From assembly GCA_029553165.1 (NCBI GenBank), contig JAKPCT010000177.1, positions 1 through 57,468 of the forward strand: a stretch of 57,468 nt of DNA. The letters are read 5' to 3'. Shown here one piece after another: positions 28,682 to 36,057 of the stretch. Numbering within the stretch: the stretch's first letter is position 1; each line of letters opens with the position of its first letter. A program made the position numbers and the translations under genes. This DNA comes from Bacillota bacterium (GTDB lineage: Bacteria; Bacillota; UBA4882; UBA8346). Under the pieces are notes generated by a model, which saw only the letters and a list, made by a program, of their open reading frames with translations, was not told the origin of the DNA and made no database searches.

Positions 28682-29841
28682 ATATTATCATAATCCGTTA
28701 CGGTGAAATAATCCTCAAAGGATTCAATCGGAAGTTTTTTGAAGAGAAATTAATTAATAATATTAAACAAGTCTTAAAGGACCATCAATATCGTTTCCGT
28801 AGAGCTGACAGTTTAATTTACTTAGAGATTGATAATGCTGATCTGGAAGCAGTAGCCCGCAAATTAAGCAAGATTTTTGGAGTTGTATCGATCAATATTG
28901 CTGCAGTTACCAATAATGAACTCGAGTCGATCTGTCAAACAGCATTAATAAAACTTGAAGAACAGCTGTTAACAGAAAACCACAGTTTTAAAGTGGTTTC
29001 CAAACGCGGCAATAAAAAATTTCCCTTAAGTTCCCTGGAAATCAGCCGTGAAGTGGGAGCTTTTTTATTGACTAAACATCCAAATCTGCGTGTCGATGTC
29101 CACAATCCGGAGATTACGATCTTTGTTGAAGTCCGGGAAGAACAAACTTATGTGTACTCAAAAAAAATACCCGGGCCCGGCGGTCTCCCCTATGGGACAT
29201 CCGGCCGCGGTCTGCTATTACTATCGGGTGGAATCGACAGCCCGGTTGCCGGCTGGTTGATGGCTAAACGGGGCTTGGAGCTCGAAGCCCTTCATTTTCA
29301 CAGTTATCCCTTCACCAGTGAACGGGCTAAAGAAAAAGTTTTTGATCTTGCTCAAATCTTAACTCAATACTGCAATCAGATCAAACTGCATACCGTCAAT
29401 CTGTTAAAGATTCAGACTGAAATCAAAAAAAATTGCCCGGAAGAAATGTTCACGATTATCTCCCGGCGCTTTATGATGCAAATCGCGCAACAAATTGCGC
29501 TTAAAAACAATTGTGAAGCAATAATCACCGGTGAAAATCTGGCTCAGGTAGCCAGCCAAACAATTCAAGGGTTAACCGTAACCAACTCCGTGGTTGATTT
29601 AATAGTCCTGCGCCCTTTGATTGGACTGGATAAACAAGAGATTATTACAATTGCCGAAAAGATCAACACCTATAAGACATCGATTTTACCTTACGAAGAC
29701 TGTTGTACGGTATTCCTTCCCAAGCACCCGGTCACTAAACCAAGGCTGGAAAAGGTAATTAAAGCCGAATCCAGTCTGGATATTCCAGCTTTAGTTGAAG
29801 AAGCCTTAGCAAATTTGGAGACGATCGAATTTAAACAGTAG
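28678..29841 (+). CDS. thiI: tRNA 4-thiouridine synthase ThiI (no rhodanese domain)
   Basis: Adenylates U8 of tRNA for sulfur insertion. The 387 residues hold a ferredoxin-like and THUMP region (about 1-165) and the PP-loop GRGLLLLSGGIDSPVAGWLM. The C-terminal rhodanese of E. coli ThiI is absent, as in Bacillota that rely on a dedicated desulfurase such as NifZ. The start is TTG in a TTGA overlap with the upstream desulfurase stop, with GGAAGGGG upstream, supporting the pair as functional partners. Confidence 0.93.
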   Translation: MNIIIIRYGEIILKGFNRKFFEEKLINNIKQVLKDHQYRFRRADSLIYLEIDNADLEAVARKLSKIFGVVSINIAAVTNNELESICQTALIKLEEQLLTENHSFKVVSKRGNKKFPLSSLEISREVGAFLLTKHPNLRVDVHNPEITIFVEVREEQTYVYSKKIPGPGGLPYGTSGRGLLLLSGGIDSPVAGWLMAKRGLELEALHFHSYPFTSERAKEKVFDLAQILTQYCNQIKLHTVNLLKIQTEIKKNCPEEMFTIISRRFMMQIAQQIALKNNCEAIITGENLAQVASQTIQGLTVTNSVVDLIVLRPLIGLDKQEIITIAEKINTYKTSILPYEDCCTVFLPKHPVTKPRLEKVIKAESSLDIPALVEEALANLETIEFKQ

Positions 29842-29907
29842 TTAATTGAAAAAATTGTAATCATAATACTCTTCGTAAAGGAAACAATATTCGTGAGGTG
29901 AAGATTG

Positions 29908-30099
29908 ATGAATTCTCACGAAACAGACAAAGCACAAAAAAAGCCGGATTCACAGCCCCCTGCTGCAAACCCTTCACGTTTAGAAGAGTTTTCAAATGAA
30001 CTCTTTGAATCGGCAATTGAGACTGCTAAGGAACTGAGTATTCTTAATCGCCAAGAGGCAGTAAAAATTGAAGCAGAAAAGCATAAAAAAGAAGACTGA
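29908..30099 (+). CDS. small hydrophilic protein of unknown function
   Basis: A 63-residue charged protein with a proline-rich N-terminus (PDSQPPAANPS) and a predicted helix (RLEEFSNELFESAIETAKEL), no membrane segment. The ATG at 29908 has GAGGTG 9 bases upstream. I do not recognise a family. It may be co-transcribed with thiI, 66 bases upstream. The ribosome site is the main support for it being real. Confidence 0.5.
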   Translation: MNSHETDKAQKKPDSQPPAANPSRLEEFSNELFESAIETAKELSILNRQEAVKIEAEKHKKED

Positions 30100-30108
30100 A
30101 TTTACCGT

Positions 30109-30160
30109 AAGGCAAATATTTTAGTCAGATTATAACTGAATCGAATAAACTATTTGCCTT
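30109..30160. other. nested inverted repeat downstream of the small gene
   Basis: Perfect 10-bp arms AAGGCAAATA (30109-30118) and TATTTGCCTT (30151-30160) enclose an inner dyad TCAG/CTGA. No T-run follows, so it is not a standard intrinsic terminator. It may be a folded 3' end or a small transposon-like relic. Confidence 0.4.
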
Positions 30161-30233
30161 CTCTTAATAATATGGCCACCTTCATCTCGTCCATTGCTTG
30201 GCCTCTTCGGTTCAAAGTATCAAATAATTCAAT

Positions 30234-30515
30234 TCATTCTTTTTTCAGATTTTGTCCTGAAAAATGGTTGGGAAATTCACACCAAACTGCATCCTCCTTA
30301 TTATCAAAAACCTCCATAAATCTATTAAATTCCTCTTGATTAACCTCCTTCTCATTTATAAAATATTCATAAATCACTTGATTATTTTCATCAGCACCGT
30401 ACGGTACCTGACTGGCAAGGTATCTCATTGTTTCATTACTTTTATCAAACTCCGCTTGCCAGATATCAAATGAACCTGCACCACCTGTACCAAGTAATGT
30501 CTTGTTGCGCCTATA
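30234..30515 (-). pseudogene. C-terminal remnant of a protein gene
   Basis: A 93-codon open frame on the minus strand has protein-like composition (GTGGAGSFDIWQAEFDKS, PYGADENNQVIYEYFINE, QEEFNRFMEVFD) but starts straight after a stop with no start codon or ribosome site at its beginning. The only ATG is internal, 29 codons in. I read it as the end of a decayed gene. Family not recognised. Confidence 0.4.
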
Positions 30516-30827
30516 TTATGTATTTATTGCCTGATTTAAACAGTCAGCAGCTACGCTAATTGATGTTAAAAAGTTAATTGCTTGTGGATAAGTCTGTGGA
30601 AACTCTGAATAACTTTATCGCTAATAAGGATTCCGCTTGTCAACCCAAAATGGCTTCTTTATAAAAACAAGGCTTTTAGCTCGCTATTACAATTTTCTGT
30701 CATTTTTAAACCAATAATTTTTTTCCACAAGCTTTTGTGTAAAATGGTGATCAAAAATTATTGAAACTTAACTATGAAAATTTTAACGATCATCAGTAAT
30801 AGTTACTCAGATAAAATAAGTTGCTTA
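30516..30827. other. AT-rich intergenic segment with DnaA-box-like sites
   Basis: No gene is seen. A perfect DnaA box in reverse orientation (TGTGGATAA, 30583-30591) is followed 3 bases later by TGTGGAAAC (30595-30603, two mismatches). TTTTCCACA (30721-30729) fits the relaxed consensus TTWTNCACA in forward orientation. No dnaA, dnaN or rep gene is in the window. Confidence 0.45.
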
Positions 30828-32072
30828 TTATTTTTTGATATTCAATCCAAAATGCGCAATTAATGCCGAAAGCATTGCTAACAATGCACCCCCAGCAAAT
30901 ATGATGGCGTAATTGTTGAATCGATCCAAAACTACCGCTCCACAATAAGGGCCGATTATTCCAGCTATACCATAGGCTGTGAATAACAGCGCATAATTTA
31001 GGCCTAAATTTTTGGCACCAAACTTCTCTTCCGTTAATGATGGAAAGATTGAAATAATACCCCCAAAATTGATTCCCACCACAACAGCTGTTAAAAGAAT
31101 ACTAAGATACGACTTCGCAATTATTAAACCGGCAATCACTAAGCCTAACTGTAAAAAAATGCAGATTAAACTCTTCAGACGACCAATCTTTTCTGAAAAC
31201 GTCCCCCAGACAATTCTTCCTAAACCATTAAAGACCGCCATTATTCCTAGAATAAAAGCGCTATTCTCCTTAGAGAAACCTACCTCCTCGACAAATGCTG
31301 CCATGTGACCAATTATCATCAATCCGGCACTCGCGCTGAAACAAAAAATTATCCACAGCATCCAAAAATCGATCGTCTTGAGCATTTGCTTCCATTTTAT
31401 ATCTAAAATGTCGTCTCCAACATTGCCGGCATCAGTTGTTAATACTTGAGAAGATTGCCATCCGGTTGGCGGATTTTTTAAATACCGTGAAGCAATCAAA
31501 ATTATCACCATAAATATTAAGCCCAAACTTCTAAATGCCAGACTCCAATCCCAATTTGTAATCATTGCATTGGCTAAAGGCGAAAAAATCAAAGAGCCGG
31601 CGCCAAATCCCGTAACAGCCAGTCCAACAGCCAAGCCTTTTCGGTCCGGAAACCACTTGGTGCAAACGGCAATTGGACAAATATAGCCCAGTCCGACACC
31701 AAGCCCGCCTAAAACTCCATAGGTCAAATAAACAATCTGCAATGAACCTGCGAAACCCGCCAAAATATATCCTATTCCAAAACATAGACCGCCTACCAGC
31801 ATGACATTCCGGGGACCCGTCTGATCCTGCCATAACCCGCCAATAATCATTCCAATTGTATAGAATATTACCACCAGGGTAAAGATGATTGAAACTTCTG
31901 CTTTATCGGTATTAAAAGCTACCATCAGGGGGTTCAAAAATACTCCCCAACTATAAATTGCCCCAAAACAAAGTTGGACCAATACCGCTGCAATAACAAT
32001 GTGCCAACGGTTTTCGGCTACACTGCTTGAACCAGCGTCGATCCTACTCTTTTTAGCAATCAGTAACACCAA
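30828..32072 (-). CDS. OFA-family MFS transporter (oxalate/formate antiporter type)
   Basis: Membrane transporter of 414 residues with about 12 hydrophobic spans. RWHIVIAAVLVQLCFGAIYSWGVF at the N-terminus, GGLGVGLGYICPIAVCTKWFPDRKG in the first half and the central hydrophilic loop near residue 205-225 fit the oxalate:formate antiporter family. The real substrate of most clostridial members is unknown. The start is TTG at 32072, 7 bases from GGAGG. The long leader upstream has its own terminator, so expression is probably attenuated. Confidence 0.85.
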   Translation of the reverse strand: MVLLIAKKSRIDAGSSSVAENRWHIVIAAVLVQLCFGAIYSWGVFLNPLMVAFNTDKAEVSIIFTLVVIFYTIGMIIGGLWQDQTGPRNVMLVGGLCFGIGYILAGFAGSLQIVYLTYGVLGGLGVGLGYICPIAVCTKWFPDRKGLAVGLAVTGFGAGSLIFSPLANAMITNWDWSLAFRSLGLIFMVIILIASRYLKNPPTGWQSSQVLTTDAGNVGDDILDIKWKQMLKTIDFWMLWIIFCFSASAGLMIIGHMAAFVEEVGFSKENSAFILGIMAVFNGLGRIVWGTFSEKIGRLKSLICIFLQLGLVIAGLIIAKSYLSILLTAVVVGINFGGIISIFPSLTEEKFGAKNLGLNYALLFTAYGIAGIIGPYCGAVVLDRFNNYAIIFAGGALLAMLSALIAHFGLNIKK

Positions 32073-32296
32073 AAATGCTCCTCCTTCACCTTTTAATTTG
32101 ATTAATTAATAGAGATTCATTTCCACAACCGTTTTATGATGTGATAAAATAAAAAAGCCAATGGATCAAATAATATCCATTGACTCACTCTTCATAACCT
32201 ATCTAAATGGACTGGTTTTGACAAACGGTCATTTTTTTGAACAATGTTCACCCTTCCTAAAGGACAAAGGACTGGCGGACATCGATTCTGTTTGTT
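32073..32296 (-). ncRNA. terminator-bearing leader of the OFA transporter, candidate riboswitch
   Basis: A minus-strand transcript starting near 32296 would run about 220 bases to the TTG. Visible pairings: GAATCGATG (plus 32280-32288) with CATTGTTC (plus 32239-32246), one bulge; CCTT/AAGG inside; a TGAC/GTCA hairpin after it. GTCCATT (plus 32206-32212) can pair with AATGGAT, the 5' arm of the terminator at 32146-32182, giving a mutually exclusive antiterminator. No minus-strand gene lies upstream that would need this terminator. Not matched to a known class by eye. Confidence 0.45.
32146..32182 (-). terminator. attenuator-type terminator in the OFA leader
   Basis: On the minus strand, CAATGGAT, an 8-base loop and ATCCATTG are followed by GC and TTTTTTATTTT. 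It lies 74 bases upstream of the transporter start. Confidence 0.75.
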
Positions 32297-32302
32297 TTTT
32301 CT

Positions 32303-32331
32303 ACAGTAACATAAAATCAAACGAATTACAA
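32303..32331 (-). promoter_or_regulatory. possible promoter of the OFA leader
   Basis: Minus-strand TTGTAA (32326-32331), 17-base spacer, TACTGT (32303-32308). Only a moderate match to consensus. Confidence 0.4.
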
Positions 32332-32359
32332 GCATCATTTAGAAGGAGATCATACCACA

Positions 32360-32713
32360 ATGCCAACCAAAGGACAATTGGAAGATACGCTCAGTAAATC
32401 TTTTATTAAATTTGAAAAAGAGTATCTTGGCAGAGGCCCGGAGGAAGTCAAAACTTTTATCTATGAAGATCTGATTTTAATTCGTTTAAAAGGCATTTTA
32501 ACTCCTGCCGAACAACATCTCGCAAGTACTCTAGATGGTAAGATGCTCGTTAAACAGGTCCGACTGCAATTAATCGAAAAATCACGTTCTTTGTTGGAAC
32601 AAATTATCACTGAGCATACCGGATGCCAAGTAATCAGTCTCCATACCGATATTAGTACTACAACCGGCGAACGGGTATTCATTTTCGTCCTTGACCGGGA
32701 GTTGCAATTTTAA
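32360..32713 (+). CDS. DUF2294-family protein
   Basis: A 117-residue soluble protein resembling DUF2294 ([52 protein letters not shown]). Family function is unknown; members often occur near sodium or anaerobic metabolism genes in clostridia, which is only loose context. AGAAGGAGA ribosome site. Divergent from the OFA transporter and followed by a strong bidirectional terminator. Confidence 0.8.
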   Translation: MPTKGQLEDTLSKSFIKFEKEYLGRGPEEVKTFIYEDLILIRLKGILTPAEQHLASTLDGKMLVKQVRLQLIEKSRSLLEQIITEHTGCQVISLHTDISTTTGERVFIFVLDRELQF

Positions 32714-32764
32714 CAAAAAAGAGATTTAATTCTTTATTGTTTGAAATAATCTGATTAAAAAGCA

Positions 32765-32800
32765 AAAATACCTTTGAAAATTTATTTCAAAGGTATTTTT
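32765..32800 (+). terminator. bidirectional terminator between DUF2294 and the DUF4914 gene
   Basis: A 15-bp perfect stem (AAAATACCTTTGAAA and its complement) with loop ATTTA and T-runs on both strands serves the two convergent genes. Confidence 0.9.
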
Positions 32801-32815
32801 ATGTTTGCAATATTT

Positions 32816-34696
32816 TTATAATCTGATTGGAATAAGGCTAATGTATTCGTCAATCTTACCATCATTCATACAACACTCAATAATCTTTCTTCCCAATGGA
32901 TTCAAATCCGGGGTCAGGTATTGTTGTAATTCTTGCTTAAAGAAATCTGATAAGATTTTGGCGCCGGCATCATAACCGTCTTCACCAACCTCCGGTTGTT
33001 CATCGACCCGTAAGAAACCTTTTGGCAAAAAGGTCCCGTCCACCTTAAGGTTATCAAAAGCATATCCTAAAAGATGGCATCTTGACTCCACCAACTGATC
33101 GGGCCGGAACTTGGCGCTACCACGCCGCGCCATATACTCGCGGGCAATCCACTGGGGCATAAATCCAACTTTATAAACACCAATATGTTGATTTGGAGTT
33201 AAAATATAACGGGTACTACTGGAATTGATTATTTGTTCCAACAATAAATTGGCTTGATCGACCATTTTTCCGGTTGCAAACGGCCAATACGAACCAACGC
33301 CCTCACTGGTTAATCCTTTCGAATCGGTAATACTTGGATTGGCATGGCCGCGAGGTGCTACTAAACGCCATAACCAAGCGATCGCCGGCGGTAAGATATG
33401 GAATAATCCAATAATTCCGTATGATGGTTTTTCTCTGGTACAGGGAGGAGTCCTTACGCCGAAACTCCTTACATCAATCTCAGCTGCTTCATCGGTTACC
33501 CCCGGAACAAACTTTCTCGGCATGATTACCCGTGGATTAGGACACGGTTTACCGGGTTCATCCATTGTATGCTCCCAAATTAAACAAGTGGAACCCGGAA
33601 CACCTTGAAGATTTAAAAAGATTAACGGTTCAGGCGGATGGATACATAAACTTTCATAGTTAGGATCAGTACCATACTTCTTGATGTGATCCAATCTGAT
33701 AAACCAACCGGCCTCGGCATCTTTAACAACCAATTTTTTACTTTCATTTTGTAACGACGGATGGCACAAAGCCATATCATCGGTTATTGGCTGTAAATCA
33801 CAGGTCTCTTTGATCTCTAAGTAAGTTTTCTCATTCGTCTTTAAATTCTTTCCTAATAAGATCTGATTATTGACATCCTTATGCAATTTCTCAATCATTT
33901 CACTCTTACCACTGCCACTGGCGCCTTCATGCATAATTGTAATTATATTTTCATAAGGTGTAATCACTTTTACCGTAGAACCATGGACCGTTACCCAACC
34001 TTCTACTTCACCAATGGTTAATAACACACCATAAATACCCTTCTTGGCGCTGGGGCCCGGATATAAGTTATAGGAAAACAATTCATGTACATCTTTTAAG
34101 CGGTTATGAACAACAACCTGTTTCTTATTGAAATGAGTGTGCCTAAAAGGTGGAGCAACATAAATGATTGCTCTTGGTTTAAACCCTTCAGGCAGATCTT
34201 TTGGAGAAACAAAACTTTGAAGGTCTGCCAGACCACCGGCAAAAAAGCCTGCATTTCCCGGAGCAATCAATAAAGCCGGATACCCTAATTCATTTCCTCC
34301 AGCCATGAAAGGCATCACGATTAACTCCTGATTGGCAAACCAGTCAAAGGTTTTTTGACGTAACAAATCAAACTCTTCACCAAACCGATCCTTATAACGG
34401 GTTTTATCAGTATCGCCGTTATCTGCAACCACCGTACAGTCAGGATCACGCCGTCTCATATAGATATCGGTGTAGTTAACAACTATTCCATTCTTACATT
34501 TGGTTACGGTAACTTCAAGTACTTCTTCACCATTGACATCATACTTAACTTCAAAGACATCTTGACCGCCACCAGTAGCTAATGTGAAGAAGTCTTCCCG
34601 TGTTTCCGGAATAATCAGCCGCGAGGCTTTATTCAATACCTGCCTGGTCTCTTCCGGAAGAATCAGTTTGCTTAAAAAATCTTGACTCACGTGCAT
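32816..34696 (-). CDS. DUF4914 protein, PEP carboxykinase-like P-loop
   Basis: A 626-residue soluble protein I recognise as DUF4914-like. Near residue 255 it has HEGASGSGKSEM, a P-loop like those of PEPCK and HPr kinase, and a possible metal/nucleotide region further on (FVPGVTDEAAEIDVRSFGV). Family function is not established; a nucleotide-dependent kinase or carboxykinase-like reaction is inferred. ATG at 34696 lies only 3 bases from AGGGGTGA, so GTG at 34690 may be the real start. It stands alone with a terminator downstream. Confidence 0.65.
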   Translation of the reverse strand: MHVSQDFLSKLILPEETRQVLNKASRLIIPETREDFFTLATGGGQDVFEVKYDVNGEEVLEVTVTKCKNGIVVNYTDIYMRRRDPDCTVVADNGDTDKTRYKDRFGEEFDLLRQKTFDWFANQELIVMPFMAGGNELGYPALLIAPGNAGFFAGGLADLQSFVSPKDLPEGFKPRAIIYVAPPFRHTHFNKKQVVVHNRLKDVHELFSYNLYPGPSAKKGIYGVLLTIGEVEGWVTVHGSTVKVITPYENIITIMHEGASGSGKSEMIEKLHKDVNNQILLGKNLKTNEKTYLEIKETCDLQPITDDMALCHPSLQNESKKLVVKDAEAGWFIRLDHIKKYGTDPNYESLCIHPPEPLIFLNLQGVPGSTCLIWEHTMDEPGKPCPNPRVIMPRKFVPGVTDEAAEIDVRSFGVRTPPCTREKPSYGIIGLFHILPPAIAWLWRLVAPRGHANPSITDSKGLTSEGVGSYWPFATGKMVDQANLLLEQIINSSSTRYILTPNQHIGVYKVGFMPQWIAREYMARRGSAKFRPDQLVESRCHLLGYAFDNLKVDGTFLPKGFLRVDEQPEVGEDGYDAGAKILSDFFKQELQQYLTPDLNPLGRKIIECCMNDGKIDEYISLIPIRL

Positions 34697-35082
34697 TCAC
34701 CCCTATTAATAATTTTAATTTATATAAACTTTAAATACTGTCCCGTAAATATAATAAAAATTAAAAATTTCCAAAATAAATCAAGATTATAAAAATAAAA
34801 ATCCAAATACAATTTTTTGTTAATTAGTACTAATAACCCATCTTAATTCTTTACAGTATATCATGTTTAGTTTTATAACTCAATTTAATTTAGAAATTGG
34901 TAATAATAATTTAACAGCTAAAAGTTTGGACGAGTTTGGAATAATTGTTTTATTTTACAGATAGTTTACGGGTTAATCCCGTGATATACTAAAAAACAGC
35001 CGTTCACTCTGGCCAAATTAGTAATAAATAAATATATATTGAACCATTTTTCTTAGGCTTTTTTGGAGAGGAGGAGTTTTAT
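34697..35082. other. AT-rich divergent intergenic region
   Basis: It lies between the starts of the DUF4914 gene (minus) and the SleB-like gene (plus). A perfect dyad ACGGG-TTAAT-CCCGT (34968-34982) sits just upstream of a -10-like TATACT (34985-34990) that has no good -35, which could mark an activator- or alternative-sigma-dependent promoter for the hydrolase. Nothing else was recognised. Confidence 0.4.
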
Positions 35083-35820
35083 ATGCTAAATAATATTCGA
35101 AACAATATTATCAACAGATATTTTGCAGGCATTATAGTGCTGAGTATTATCCTGGCTTCGGCGGTTAATATTGCATTAAATACTCTCAATCATAAAACTA
35201 CAACTAACAATAAGCAAAATAATACTGCTACCGTAACTAAGAAAAAAGAAACCGATTCTTCAAATCGCACTAACGATCACCTAGTCATCGTCACAGATAA
35301 CAGCAATCAAAGTCAAACTGCTAATACAAGGAATAATGTTATCAATACAAATAATTTTAATAATGTAAATCCTACAATTAACTCAACCAATAGTAATAAT
35401 ATTATCAATGAAACACAATCAAATCGTCAGCCAATAACAACTGCTAATCCTGCAAATTATTCAGCTCCAAAGTTAAACCGTTATTTACTGGCCCGAATTA
35501 TTTATGCTGAAGCCAGGGGAGAACCATTTGAAGGACAAGTTGCGGTTGGTGCAGTATTGTTAAACCGGCTTAAAGATTCCAGATTTCCAAATACATTAGA
35601 ACAGATTATCTTTAAAAAAGGAGAGTTTTGTACCGTAAGAGACGGACAGATCTGGAAAACCCCGAACCAACAAGCACTACGGGCTGCAGAGTTGGCAATA
35701 TCCGGATGGGACCCGACAAATGGCGCATTATATTTTTATAATCCGGCCAAGACCACTTCCCGCTGGATCTGGTCTCGTCCAATCGTAAATAAAATTGGGA
35801 ATCATACTTTTGCCATCTAA
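35083..35820 (+). CDS. SleB-type cell-wall hydrolase
   Basis: A 245-residue protein with an N-terminal signal anchor (about residues 14-32), an Asn/Thr/Ser-rich linker to about 125, and a C-terminal Hydrolase_2 domain. That domain has YLLARIIYAEARGEPFEGQVAVGAVLLNR with the catalytic Glu in AEARGE, then GEFCTVRDGQIW and ALYFYNPAKT. Such lytic enzymes cut spore cortex or vegetative peptidoglycan. Strong GAGAGGAGGAG ribosome site. Whether it is sporulation-specific is not shown; the Asn-rich linker is unusual but typical of surface spacers. Confidence 0.88.
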   Translation: MLNNIRNNIINRYFAGIIVLSIILASAVNIALNTLNHKTTTNNKQNNTATVTKKKETDSSNRTNDHLVIVTDNSNQSQTANTRNNVINTNNFNNVNPTINSTNSNNIINETQSNRQPITTANPANYSAPKLNRYLLARIIYAEARGEPFEGQVAVGAVLLNRLKDSRFPNTLEQIIFKKGEFCTVRDGQIWKTPNQQALRAAELAISGWDPTNGALYFYNPAKTTSRWIWSRPIVNKIGNHTFAI

Positions 35821-35828
35821 CTATATCA

Positions 35829-35857
35829 TTGACTTTTTATATTACCCCATATACAAT
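35829..35857 (+). promoter_or_regulatory. promoter of the Mn riboswitch/ATPase transcript
   Basis: TTGACT (35829-35834), 17-base spacer, TACAAT (35852-35857); start near 35864, exactly where the riboswitch begins. Confidence 0.75.
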
Positions 35858-35863
35858 ATTAAT

Positions 35864-36027
35864 GGAAGGGGAGTAGCCCGTGTTTTTAAACACGCTTTGA
35901 GGCGTCAGGACAGTTATTTAATATAACTAACATAATAATATATTAAATAACTCGCTTCAATTGACAAGAATATCTCTTGGGAGCAAGACCTTCGCTTACG
36001 CTTTGCGTATGCGAAGGTTTTTTTACT
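35864..36027 (+). promoter_or_regulatory. yybP-ykoY (Mn2+) riboswitch
   Basis: The two signature loops are present: AAGGGGAGTAGCC at 35866-35878 and CTTGGGAGCAAGACC at 35976-35990, with GGCGTCAGGACAG between. These are the conserved segments that form the Mn2+ site in this class. An intrinsic terminator follows directly and a cation P-type ATPase is downstream, the commonest partner. Recognised by motif, not by a covariance search. Confidence 0.85.
35988..36024 (+). terminator. expression-platform terminator of the Mn riboswitch
   Basis: Stem ACCTTCGC/GCGAAGGT with an inner ACGC/GCGT pair, then TTTTTTT. Its 5' arm overlaps the last conserved riboswitch loop (GACC), so aptamer folding and termination are mutually exclusive. 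Confidence 0.85.
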
Positions 36028-36057
36028 ATCGTTTACTATTTCAGTTGGAGGTATATT

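Noticed and set aside
32161..32397. Plus-strand reading frame of 78 codons upstream of and overlapping the DUF2294 gene
   Set aside because: It has no ribosome site, covers the OFA leader hairpins, and overlaps the well-supported DUF2294 start in another frame.
35977..36057. Longer N-terminus for the P-type ATPase
   Set aside because: It would translate the Mn riboswitch loop and terminator; the ATG at 36058 has a proper GGAGG and matches the family start.
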